DNA from: Methanomassiliicoccaceae archaeon UBA370
GTDB lineage: Archaea > Thermoplasmatota > Thermoplasmata > Methanomassiliicoccales > Methanomethylophilaceae
Reading direction: 5' to 3'
Length of the DNA: 64,000 bases
NCBI GenBank assembly: GCA_002505345.1
Contig: DAUY01000010.1
Coordinates: forward strand, 16,982 to 80,981
Within the stretch, counting starts at the first letter, position 1. Every line of letters starts with the position of its first letter. Position numbers and translations under genes: made by a program. Under the pieces are notes generated by a model. It did not search any database, was not told the origin of the DNA, and saw only the letters and a program-made list of their open reading frames with translations. This document shows positions 23,723 through 31,989 of this stretch, piece after piece.

Positions 23723-25156
23723 ATGAAGACTGATGTTCTCGGTGCGGCGGCGAAAAGAGGCATATTCCTCAGCCCTGACGCTCTCGACTACATCATGTCC
23801 AATCCCGACCCGGTCGCCTTCACGAACACGACCATTGCATCGCTTTCGTCCGACAAGATGTTCGTCAGCCGTTCCGACATAGAGGACTGCCTGGCGGGCG
23901 ACACGCCCATCTTCACTTCCCCCGGGACGGACGTGCCGCACAACAAGAGGCAGACCGACATCGAAGTGCTCAACGGCAGCGACGTCACAGGAAACTCCAC
24001 CTGCGAGGGGGACATCTCGGATTTCACAGCCTACTTCCGCAGCAGGTACGACATCCTCGGCAGGATAATATCCAGACGCAGGGATTTCGGCATGAGCATG
24101 TCCATCGCCAAGGCCATGAACCTCGACCGGGACGTGAGGGTCATCGGAATGGTCTACGACGTCAGCGTCACCAAGAACGGGCATATAATCCTCACTCTCG
24201 AGGACAACGAGAGCAACTGCAAGGTCTTCATCTCCAAGGATTCTCCGCTCGCCGGCGAGACGTTCGTCAGCGACGAGGTGATAGGCATCGCCGGGAAACC
24301 CAACGGGAGGAGGGACCTCCTGATAGCCAACGAGATATTCAGGCCCGACGTGCCCAGAACGAACCGCTGGGAAGTATCGGACTCCGTATCCTCCGTGGCG
24401 TTCCTTTCCGACGTCCATGTGGGCAGCTACACTTTCCTGGAGGACCGGTGGAAGCGCATGGTCTCATGGCTCAAGGAGAACGCCTACAAGACAAGCCTCG
24501 ACTACATCGTGTTCCCCGGTGACGTGGTGGACGGCATCGGCATATTCCCCGGACAGGAAGAGGAGCTGAGTATCAACGACATCTACGACCAATACGAGAA
24601 GCTCGCAGAGTATCTGAAGGACATACCCGACCACATCAAGATGGTGGTCCACCCCGGCAACCACGACGCCGTTCGCCTGGCGGAACCGCAGCCCGCACTT
24701 GGCACGATGTTCACCAAGACCTTCGATTCCAACATAATGATGGTGGGCAACCCCGTGACCCTGAAGATCGAGGACAGGGTGATACAGACATACCACGGCA
24801 AGAGCATCGATGACTGGATAGCGGGTGTTCAGAAGCTCACTTACGACGACCCGATGGGAGTTATGAGGGAGATGCTGAGACGCAGGCATCTCGCCCCGAT
24901 CTACGGCCAGAGGACCGCCCTCGCTCCCGAGAGGAAGGATTATCTGGCCATGGAGACCCTGCCCGACCTTTTCGTCTCCGGGCACATACACGGCGCCGGC
25001 GCCGGAGAGTACAACGGGGTGAAAATAATCAACGCCTCCACGTGGCAGAGCCAGACCGAATATCAGAAGATGCATAATTTCAATCCCGAGCCCGCCATCA
25101 TGCCGGTGGTGCATCTGGGAACGGGCGAAATAAATATGAGAAGTTTCATGGACTGA
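23723..25156 (+). CDS. polB: DNA polymerase D small subunit (DP1), 3'-5' exonuclease
   Basis: Proofreading subunit of the archaeal replicative polymerase PolD. 477 residues: N-terminal helical segment, OB fold about 130-205, and a calcineurin-like phosphoesterase with FLSDVHVG, FPGDVVDG, PGNHD and a late SGHIHGAG, all metal ligands present. The large subunit is not in this window. The SMR transporter genes follow closely on the same strand. Confidence 0.95.
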   Translation: MKTDVLGAAAKRGIFLSPDALDYIMSNPDPVAFTNTTIASLSSDKMFVSRSDIEDCLAGDTPIFTSPGTDVPHNKRQTDIEVLNGSDVTGNSTCEGDISDFTAYFRSRYDILGRIISRRRDFGMSMSIAKAMNLDRDVRVIGMVYDVSVTKNGHIILTLEDNESNCKVFISKDSPLAGETFVSDEVIGIAGKPNGRRDLLIANEIFRPDVPRTNRWEVSDSVSSVAFLSDVHVGSYTFLEDRWKRMVSWLKENAYKTSLDYIVFPGDVVDGIGIFPGQEEELSINDIYDQYEKLAEYLKDIPDHIKMVVHPGNHDAVRLAEPQPALGTMFTKTFDSNIMMVGNPVTLKIEDRVIQTYHGKSIDDWIAGVQKLTYDDPMGVMREMLRRRHLAPIYGQRTALAPERKDYLAMETLPDLFVSGHIHGAGAGEYNGVKIINASTWQSQTEYQKMHNFNPEPAIMPVVHLGTGEINMRSFMD

Positions 25157-25160
25157 CCCC

Positions 25161-25490
25161 ATGGAACTTTTGACCGCCGTATGGCTCATCATAGGAGGGC
25201 TCCTGGAGCCCTGCTGGGTCATTGCTCTGAGGAAGTCCGATTCATACAGGAACAGGATGTGGGCGGTCGCCGCGGTCATTCTGATAATCGCAAGTCCGTT
25301 CTTCTTGTCGCTGGCTATGCTTGACATGCACATGGGGACGGCTTATGCTATATGGACCGGCATAGGTTCCATCGGTACCGTCGTCGCGGGGATCCTGCTT
25401 TACAAAGAGAAGATAGAGCGCCTTCAGATCTTCTTCCTGTTCGTTATCATCGTCGGGATAACGGGACTTCAGCTTATGGGAGGTGCCTGA
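25161..25490 (+). CDS. SMR family transporter, first subunit
   Basis: 109 residues and four membrane helices of the small multidrug resistance family; the essential Glu is in GGLLEPCWVIA (near residue 16). It is followed without a gap by a second SMR gene, so a heterodimer is likely. Compared with drug exporters (G-x-x-E-x-x-W-x-x-A-L-K) it fits, but a substrate cannot be assigned. Confidence 0.87.
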   Translation: MELLTAVWLIIGGLLEPCWVIALRKSDSYRNRMWAVAAVILIIASPFFLSLAMLDMHMGTAYAIWTGIGSIGTVVAGILLYKEKIERLQIFFLFVIIVGITGLQLMGGA

Positions 25491-25859
25491 ATGAAGGGTA
25501 GTTCTGTCGCCTGGGTATACCTGTTCGTAGGTGGACTGTTCGAGACCGTCTGGGCCACCACCATGTTCCTTTCGGAGGGTTTCTCTGTTTTCCTGTGGAC
25601 CGCCGTGACCATACCGTTCCTTTTCGTCAGCACCTGGTTCCTCGACCTGGCCTTCAAGAGGGGCGTGCCCACGGGCGTGGGTTACGCCATATGGGTGGGG
25701 GTCGGCGCCCTGGGCTCGGTGATCGTCGGCATACTTCTGTTCGACGAGCCCGCCACGCCTGTCCGCATATTCTTCGTGCTGCTCATAATAGCGGGGATCG
25801 GAGGACTGGAAACGTCCTCGAAAAAGAAAATCGACAAGGATGTCCCGAAGGGACATTGA
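25491..25859 (+). CDS. SMR family transporter, second subunit
   Basis: 122 residues, four membrane helices, with the conserved Glu in GGLFETVWATTM. The N-terminal segment resembles the SugE/Gdx guanidinium exporter group (G-LLE-VWA) more than EmrE. The ATG immediately follows the stop of the first subunit. Paired SMR genes usually form antiparallel heterodimers. Tail is Lys-rich. Confidence 0.87.
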   Translation: MKGSSVAWVYLFVGGLFETVWATTMFLSEGFSVFLWTAVTIPFLFVSTWFLDLAFKRGVPTGVGYAIWVGVGALGSVIVGILLFDEPATPVRIFFVLLIIAGIGGLETSSKKKIDKDVPKGH

Positions 25860-25894
25860 AAAGAAATGATAATAAAATTGATTTTTTAAACGGT

Positions 25895-26047
25895 TTAGAA
25901 AAGATAGACCTTTGCCAGAAACCAGATTATGACGAAGGAGCCGATCATCAGCATCGAGTAGGCTGCGACCCAGATCGCGGTGAAGACCCTTTTCAGTTTA
26001 ACGGGGTCCTCCCGTATCTCGTCCCAGATCTCCCCGAACTGCTTCAC
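25895..26047 (-). CDS. 50-residue membrane protein at the end of the ATP synthase operon
   Basis: A short frame begins with GTG overlapping the atpD stop (GTGA). The product has a charged amphipathic N-terminus (KQFGEIWDEIREDPVKLKR) and one strong membrane helix (about 24-48, VFTAIWVAAYSMLMIG...), ending KVYLF. Overlap with atpD implies translational coupling. I know no family; a small ATPase accessory or unrelated rider are both possible. Support is the frame, coupling and clear topology only. Confidence 0.55.
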   Translation of the reverse strand: MKQFGEIWDEIREDPVKLKRVFTAIWVAAYSMLMIGSFVIIWFLAKVYLF

Positions 26048-26682
26048 TCGGCTGCCTCGCCCTTCTTTTTCTGGTGCTTGAGACGCGTGGTGTTCTCGCG
26101 TTCCATCTCTTCGAGACTGAACTTGACGAACCTCTCGGCTTCTCTGAGATCGGGTATGATCTTGAACTCGAGGGCGTTGACCCTTCTCTTGGTCCTCTCG
26201 ATCTCGTCCAGGAGCTTCTTCATGGTGGTCTCCACCTCTGCGGCCCTGATCAGGGTTTCGAGAAGTTTCTCGAAGGCCACCGAGGCCTCCTCGATGTAGG
26301 CGGACGTGGATATGACACCGTAGCCCTTGTGGGCTATGTCTGTGTGCATCGATCCGGTCGCCTCCACCTTGGGGACCTTCATTCCCATGATGTTCTTGCT
26401 CCCGACTATGACCTGATGGTCGGCCTGGAGGGCGTATGCCGCGCTCTTCACGGAAATATCGCCCTCGACCGCCCTCGCGATCGCGATCTTGCCGATTGCC
26501 GCCGCGTAGTCCGACGAAACCCCGGCGCGCATCTGGCGTGCCTTCTCCAGGGTCTCGAAGAACTCGATGATGAGGCCGTCCCTCTTCATCTTCAGGATCT
26601 TGTGCCCGCCTTTGGTGAGCTTGATCCTTCTCTTGAGGTCCAGGAGGACCGAGCGGTTGGGGGTTATCTCGTGGGCTGACAT
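26044..26682 (-). CDS. atpD: A-type ATP synthase subunit D
   Basis: Central rotor shaft. 212 residues, long N- and C-terminal coiled-coil helices (…PNRSVLLDLKRRIKLTKGGHKILKMKRD is the family's start) and a short beta-hairpin region between. Last canonical gene of the ATPase operon; only 4 bp separate it from atpB. Confidence 0.95.
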   Translation of the reverse strand: MSAHEITPNRSVLLDLKRRIKLTKGGHKILKMKRDGLIIEFFETLEKARQMRAGVSSDYAAAIGKIAIARAVEGDISVKSAAYALQADHQVIVGSKNIMGMKVPKVEATGSMHTDIAHKGYGVISTSAYIEEASVAFEKLLETLIRAAEVETTMKKLLDEIERTKRRVNALEFKIIPDLREAERFVKFSLEEMERENTTRLKHQKKKGEAAE

Positions 26683-26686
26683 CGGA

Positions 26687-28066
26687 TCACTTCTTCGGGA
26701 GGTACTTCTCGATGTACTTGCGGTCGATCCTGGTCAGCTGGTCCACGTCGAGCTCGGTGAGTATGTCCCAGGAGATGTCGAGGGTCTGTTCGATGGAACG
26801 GTCCTCGTCGTGTCCCTGACGGACGATACGGTCTTCGAAGAGGTCTGCGAAGTCCAGGTATTTCCTGTCCTTCTCGGAAAGGGAGTCCTTTCCTACGATC
26901 GCCACGAGACCCCTCAGGTCCTTGCCCTCCGCATATGCGGCGTACAGCTGGTCCGAGACGGCCTTGTGGTCGTCCCTGGTCTTTCCCTTTCCGATACCGG
27001 AGTTCATCAGACGGCTGAGCGAGGACGAGACGTTGACCGGCGGGTATATGCCGTTGCGGTGCAGCTCCCTCGAAAGCACGATCTGACCCTCGGTGATGTA
27101 ACCGGACAGGTCGGGGATGGGGTGCGTGATGTCGTCTCCGGGCATCGAAAGGATGGGGATCTGTGTGATCGATCCTTTCTTGTCCTTGATCCTTCCGGCA
27201 CGCTCGTACAGCTGCGCAAGGTCGGTGTACATGTAACCGGGGTATCCGCGCCTTCCGGGCACTTCTTCCCTGGCCGCGGACACCTGACGCAGCGCCTCGC
27301 AGTAGTTGGTGACGTCGGTCATGATGACCAGCACCTGCATTCCCAGCTCGAAGGCCATGTACTCCGCGGTGGTGAGTCCCAGACGCGGGGTGACTATACG
27401 CTCGACGGCGGGGTCGTCCGCCAGGTTGAGGAAGACCACCGCGCTCTTGAGCGCTCCGGTCCTCTCGAACTCCTTCATGAACATCTGCTTCTCTTCGTTG
27501 GTTATACCCATGGCGATGAACACCACGGCGAACTCTTCGTTCTCTCCGCGTACCTTCGCCTGCCTTGCGATCTGCAGGGCTATGTCGTTGTGGGGCAGAC
27601 CGGACGCCGAGAATATCGGCAGCTTCTGTCCCCTGACCAGGGTGTTCATACCATCGATGGTGGATATTCCGGTCTCTATGAAATCGGCCGGGCTGTCCCT
27701 CGCCCACGGGTTGATGGCCGCACCTTCGATCCCGAGCTCTTTCTCGGGGACGATGGCCGCCCCTCCGTCGATGGGCTCTCCGGCTCCGGAAAGGACCCTT
27801 CCGAGCATGTCCCTGGAGACGGGCATCTTCATGGCCTCTCCGAGGAAGCGCACGGACGCGGACCTGTCGATACCGGTTGTGCCTTCGAAGATCTGAACGA
27901 CGACCAGGTCATCGGACGAATCGAGGACCTGTCCTCTCCTGACGCTTCCGTCGGAGAGCCTGACCGCGACCATCTCCTGGTAACCGACCGGCTCGGTCTT
28001 CTTGACGAAGATGAGAGGTCCAGCGATCTGGGAGACCGTCTTGTACTCTTTGGTTACTTTTGCCAT
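26687..28066 (-). CDS. atpB: A-type ATP synthase subunit B
   Basis: Non-catalytic subunit of the A3B3 head, 459 residues. It has the ATPase alpha/beta fold with degenerate P-loop (FSASGLPHND), RAGRIKDKKGSITQ and PSLSRLMNSGIGKGKTRDDH. Complete. Four bases from atpA. Confidence 0.97.
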   Translation of the reverse strand: MAKVTKEYKTVSQIAGPLIFVKKTEPVGYQEMVAVRLSDGSVRRGQVLDSSDDLVVVQIFEGTTGIDRSASVRFLGEAMKMPVSRDMLGRVLSGAGEPIDGGAAIVPEKELGIEGAAINPWARDSPADFIETGISTIDGMNTLVRGQKLPIFSASGLPHNDIALQIARQAKVRGENEEFAVVFIAMGITNEEKQMFMKEFERTGALKSAVVFLNLADDPAVERIVTPRLGLTTAEYMAFELGMQVLVIMTDVTNYCEALRQVSAAREEVPGRRGYPGYMYTDLAQLYERAGRIKDKKGSITQIPILSMPGDDITHPIPDLSGYITEGQIVLSRELHRNGIYPPVNVSSSLSRLMNSGIGKGKTRDDHKAVSDQLYAAYAEGKDLRGLVAIVGKDSLSEKDRKYLDFADLFEDRIVRQGHDEDRSIEQTLDISWDILTELDVDQLTRIDRKYIEKYLPKK

Positions 28067-28070
28067 AGTA

Positions 28071-29807
28071 TCACACTCCCAGTCCCTTGAACTGTTCTTC
28101 CATGTCGACTCCGACCGCTTTCAGCTCCTCGTCGATCTTCTCTTCGTACTTGGCCTGGTTGAACCTCTGCCTCACGGGGAGGTAAGCGATCTTGTCGACG
28201 GCTATGCCGTTGGCGATCGCTTTATCGGCCAGGTCGGAGAATTTCCTGATGAGCTTGACCATGACGTACTGCCTCTCCATGGGGCAGAAACAGTCGATGG
28301 GGTGGTAGGCGTTCTGCTGGAGGAATATCTCGCGTATCATCCTGGCGACCTCGAGGGTCATCTTCTGCTCGTCCGGCAGAGAGTCGGAACCGACCATCTG
28401 CACGACCTCCTGCAGCTCGGACTCCTTCTGGAGGACCTGCATTGCCCATGCCCTCTGCTCGATGAAGTCCTCGGAGACGTTCTTCTTGAACCATCCCGCA
28501 AGGTCCTTTCCGTACATGGTGTACGAAGTGAGCCAGTTGATGGTGGGGAAGTGCCTCCTCTCCCTAAGCTTGGTGTCGAGGGCCCAGAACACGCGCACGA
28601 TACGCAGGGTGTTCTGCGTGACGGGCTCGGAGAGGTCTCCTCCCGGAGGAGAGACCGCACCGATGACGGTGACCGATCCGTCCTGTCCGTTGAGGGTCTT
28701 CGCACGGCATGCGCGCTCGTAGAACTCGGACAGACGTCCCGCAAGGTATGCGGGGTATCCCTCTTCTCCGGGCATCTCTTCCAGCCTGGAGGAGATCTCA
28801 CGCATGGCCTCGGCCCACCTGGAGGTGGAGTCGGCCATCAGTGCCACGTTGTATCCCATGTCTCTGAAGTATTCCGCGATGGTCATTCCCGTGTAGACGG
28901 ACGCTTCCCTCGCGGCGACGGGCATGTTGGAGGTGTTGGCGATCAGGACGGTCCTCTTCATGAGGGACTCGCCTGTCTTCGGGTCCGAGAGCTCGGGGAA
29001 TTCCGTAAGGACCTCCGTCATCTCGTTCCCGCGCTCTCCGCATCCGATGTACACCACGATCTCGGCGTCCGAGAATTTGGCCAGGGACTGCTGTGTGACC
29101 GTCTTTCCGGTACCGAACGCACCGGGGATGGCGGCCGCTCCTCCCTTTGCGAGGGGGAACATCGTGTCCAGGACCCTGAGCCCTGTGATGAGGGGCACGT
29201 CAGGCATGTATTTCTCGGCGACCGGACGGGGACCGCGGACGGGCCATTTCTGGACCATCGTGAGCTCGCGCCCGTCGACGACTGCTACGACCTTGTCGAC
29301 GTTGTATTTTCCCTTCTCTGCTACCTTTTCGACCTTTCCTTTAGGAACGGCGGGGGGCACCATGATCTTGTGCACCATGGGCCCTTCCTGGACCGTACCG
29401 AGCACCTGCCCGGGCGATACCTCGTCCCCGGCTTTCACCGCGGGCACGAACTCCCATTCTGCATCTCTGCTCAGTCCGGGTGCCCTGGCACCGCGGAAGA
29501 TGAAGTCTCCCATCATCTCCCTGAGGACGGGCAGGGGCCTCTGAATACCGTCGTAGACGGAGGTCAGAAGTCCGGGTCCCAGCTCTACGACGAGAGGAAG
29601 CCCGGTGTTGGTAACCGGTTCTCCGGGTTTGATACCGGACGTCTCCTCGTAAACCTGGATGATTGTCTTGTCGCCTACGATCTTGATGACCTCTCCCATA
29701 AGTTTCTCGTTGCCAACATGCACGACGTCGTACATCCTGGGCGAGATCCCGATGGCGGTCACGACCGGTCCGGCAACCCTGTAAATTACACCTTGTTCAG
29801 CGGTCAT
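28071..29807 (-). CDS. atpA: A-type ATP synthase subunit A (catalytic)
   Basis: Catalytic subunit, 578 residues. P-loop GAFGTGKT (near 231-238), the A-type non-homologous insert before it, GERGNEM, SPPGGDLSEPVTQ and SRWAEAMREISSRL all intact. No intein. Starts immediately after atpF. Confidence 0.97.
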   Translation of the reverse strand: MTAEQGVIYRVAGPVVTAIGISPRMYDVVHVGNEKLMGEVIKIVGDKTIIQVYEETSGIKPGEPVTNTGLPLVVELGPGLLTSVYDGIQRPLPVLREMMGDFIFRGARAPGLSRDAEWEFVPAVKAGDEVSPGQVLGTVQEGPMVHKIMVPPAVPKGKVEKVAEKGKYNVDKVVAVVDGRELTMVQKWPVRGPRPVAEKYMPDVPLITGLRVLDTMFPLAKGGAAAIPGAFGTGKTVTQQSLAKFSDAEIVVYIGCGERGNEMTEVLTEFPELSDPKTGESLMKRTVLIANTSNMPVAAREASVYTGMTIAEYFRDMGYNVALMADSTSRWAEAMREISSRLEEMPGEEGYPAYLAGRLSEFYERACRAKTLNGQDGSVTVIGAVSPPGGDLSEPVTQNTLRIVRVFWALDTKLRERRHFPTINWLTSYTMYGKDLAGWFKKNVSEDFIEQRAWAMQVLQKESELQEVVQMVGSDSLPDEQKMTLEVARMIREIFLQQNAYHPIDCFCPMERQYVMVKLIRKFSDLADKAIANGIAVDKIAYLPVRQRFNQAKYEEKIDEELKAVGVDMEEQFKGLGV

Positions 29808-30113
29808 TCATTCATCCTCTGCTTTGTATAAATCAACGCCAATTACTCTCTTTACTTTCTCACGGAGGTCGCTTTCGTCGCCTCCCACCGGCACTATGAC
29901 CGGCTGGATCGAATCCAACACCCTGTTCCTGACGTTGTGGGACAGGTATGCTAGGTCCTTGGCGTCGACCGCCAGGATCCCTATGTTAGGATCGCCCATT
30001 GCTTCCAGCATTTTCTCCTGGTAGTTCATTTCGTCTGCGACGAATACCATCCTGAGCCCCGCAAGGCGGAACCCGAGCACGAACTCCTCGTTACCGATAA
30101 CAGCTATCTCCAT
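29808..30113 (-). CDS. atpF: A-type ATP synthase subunit F
   Basis: 101 residues, Rossmann-like fold that sits at the rotor shaft. Start MEIAVIGNEEFVLGFRLAG is the family's signature. Shares one base with the atpC stop (ATGA type overlap). Confidence 0.95.
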   Translation of the reverse strand: MEIAVIGNEEFVLGFRLAGLRMVFVADEMNYQEKMLEAMGDPNIGILAVDAKDLAYLSHNVRNRVLDSIQPVIVPVGGDESDLREKVKRVIGVDLYKAEDE

Positions 30114-31174
30114 CAGATCACCAGCAGCCCTTTGATAACTTCGGTGTCCAGCCCGCTCTGGATCCCCCTTGCGATGGCAAGTATGTTGGAGATCTCGTTC
30201 TCCTTGTGGATCATGAAGTCCATGACCGGGGCGACCGACAGCGGGTTCATATGAGAGAACTTTTTAGCGCGTTCCATGTCATATCTCTTCAATGCGCTCT
30301 CGACCGCTCTTATCGAAACGACAGGGGCGTCCAGGAGGGGCTTCACGGCCTCGTAGAAGTCCATCTGGGATATCTCGCTGGATACTCCGGAGACCGACTC
30401 GATGTTGGCGAGCTGAGCTGCCGTCCTCCTGTCGATCTGCTTCCCTCCGGGGATGATGTATTCCATGACGTTGGCCTCGCCGTGGATCCCTTCGGCCTTG
30501 AGCTTCATTATCGTGGAGAAGTTCACCAGGTCTATCTCGTGCCTTATGTAGTCCTGGAACATCAGGGTGGGCCTGCTGTCCGGGACGATGGCCTGAAGAA
30601 GCCTGGCATACTTGAACTTGTCAAGGAAGTCCTCTATCACCGAGAGCCCTCCTGAAGTTCCCATGTACCCCGCTATGAGGTCCGAAGGGATGTTCACGGA
30701 GTCCATCCTGCTGTATTCCGTCAGGATCTCCTCGACGGTGGATAGCGACAGGAGCTTGTCCAGCTGCGCCTCTTTGAGGCTTCCCGCGGGAACAAGGTCC
30801 TCCTTGATGTTCTTCTCGTCAAGTCCGAAGGACTTTCCGCGAAGGATCATCTTGACGTTCCAGATGTTCCATTTCTCCAGGTACGCCGAGACCATTGTGT
30901 ACAGCTCCCCCTCCGATGCCTTGAGGATGCTAGTGAACACCCTAGACATGTTCAGGTAGGAGGCGTACTCCACCAGGTCGATTCCGGACATCCTGCCTGC
31001 GAGCTCGGACATCTCCTTCTGGTATCCGCTCTCGCTCATGTAGCGGGATATCTCGGGAAGGGACATCAGCAACATCTTGTTGTATTCCTCTTCCTTGATC
31101 AGCTGGGACTTCTTCGCTTTGACCCGGGTTACCGTGTATGCGTAGTTGCCACGTCTCGTGTTGCGCCTGAACAT
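30113..31174 (-). CDS. atpC: A-type ATP synthase subunit C
   Basis: 353 residues, helical three-lobed protein linking the central shaft to the membrane ring (V-ATPase subunit d homologue). Typical features: GNYAYTVTRVKAKKS at the start and repeated YLN / LLR motifs. Four bases after atpE. Confidence 0.94.
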   Translation of the reverse strand: MFRRNTRRGNYAYTVTRVKAKKSQLIKEEEYNKMLLMSLPEISRYMSESGYQKEMSELAGRMSGIDLVEYASYLNMSRVFTSILKASEGELYTMVSAYLEKWNIWNVKMILRGKSFGLDEKNIKEDLVPAGSLKEAQLDKLLSLSTVEEILTEYSRMDSVNIPSDLIAGYMGTSGGLSVIEDFLDKFKYARLLQAIVPDSRPTLMFQDYIRHEIDLVNFSTIMKLKAEGIHGEANVMEYIIPGGKQIDRRTAAQLANIESVSGVSSEISQMDFYEAVKPLLDAPVVSIRAVESALKRYDMERAKKFSHMNPLSVAPVMDFMIHKENEISNILAIARGIQSGLDTEVIKGLLVI

Positions 31175-31178
31175 GTGT

Positions 31179-31736
31179 TCACCCGAACAGGATATCCGAT
31201 AGGGCTTTCAGGTTGCTGTCCCAGATGTCGCTCAGCAACGTTCTGTACTGCAGGTCGACCTCTGTGCTTCCGTCCTTGCTCCTGAGGATGATCCCCGCGC
31301 TGATCCCGCCGTCCTTCTCGACCGACTCCACGCCGAGTTCCTCGGCGGTGAAGCTGTCTTTGTCGGAAATGACCGCGATCGGCGCAGGTATCAGCTTCTT
31401 GGCATCCTTGACGAGGGCCTTGTAGCGTGCCAGCTTGTCCGCCTTAGAGGAGGACTCCAGCTCCGCGAGTGCTTCGTCGAATGCGCGGGCGAGAATCTCC
31501 TTCTTCTTGGCCAGTACCAGGTTCTTACTCTCCAGCTCGGCGCTGGAGATCTCCTGGCGGTCAAGGCGCTCGATCTCGCTCGCGAGCCTCTTATCCTCGC
31601 TTGTCTTCATTTCAGAGATACGGGCTTCGGCCTCTGCCTCGATCTTTTGGATCTCGGCCTTGGTAGAGTCCATTATGGACCTTACCTTGGCGTCGGCATC
31701 CGCCTGTATCTCCTTCGTGACGCTTTCCAATGCCAT
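31179..31736 (-). CDS. atpE: A-type ATP synthase subunit E
   Basis: Peripheral stalk subunit, about 185 residues: N-terminal coiled coil (MALESVTKEIQADADAKVRS...) pairing with subunit H and a globular C-terminal domain. I chose the ATG at 31736 as it gives the family's usual N-terminus and has AGAGG upstream; a GTG at 31757 overlapping the atpK stop is the alternative. Confidence 0.93.
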   Translation of the reverse strand: MALESVTKEIQADADAKVRSIMDSTKAEIQKIEAEAEARISEMKTSEDKRLASEIERLDRQEISSAELESKNLVLAKKKEILARAFDEALAELESSSKADKLARYKALVKDAKKLIPAPIAVISDKDSFTAEELGVESVEKDGGISAGIILRSKDGSTEVDLQYRTLLSDIWDSNLKALSDILFG

Positions 31737-31753
31737 GAGATGAGCCTCTGGCT

Positions 31754-31987
31754 TCACATAACGAAGATAGCAAGGATAGCGATGACCAGTCCGAAGATGA
31801 CGATTGTCTCAGGAAGAACCATGTAAATCATAGCCTTTCCGAAAAGGCTGGCGTCTTCCGTGATGGCGCCCACTGCTGCGGCACCGATGTCTTTCTCGGC
31901 CATACCGGATCCAAGTCCGGCGAGTCCAACTGCTATTCCTGCTCCGATTGCAATCAATCCAGATCCTACGTCTCCTTCCAATGCCAT
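31754..31987 (-). CDS. atpK: A-type ATP synthase c-ring subunit K
   Basis: 77-residue proteolipid with two membrane helices (one hairpin). The ion-binding carboxylate is in the second helix (LPETIVIFGL). A Glu with neighbouring polar Thr is compatible with Na+ or H+; the Gln in helix 1 typical of Na+ rings is not visible (IAIGAGIAVGLAGLGSG). Single-hairpin form rather than the duplicated or triplicated versions of some methanogens. Confidence 0.95.
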   Translation of the reverse strand: MALEGDVGSGLIAIGAGIAVGLAGLGSGMAEKDIGAAAVGAITEDASLFGKAMIYMVLPETIVIFGLVIAILAIFVM

Positions 31988-31989
31988 AT

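Noticed and set aside
26567..28090. 507-residue open frame antisense to atpB
   Set aside because: Shadow of a conserved ATP synthase gene.
28002..29831. 609-residue open frame antisense to atpA
   Set aside because: Low-complexity His/Gly/Val/Leu-rich shadow of a well-conserved gene; GC-rich third positions open the antisense frame.
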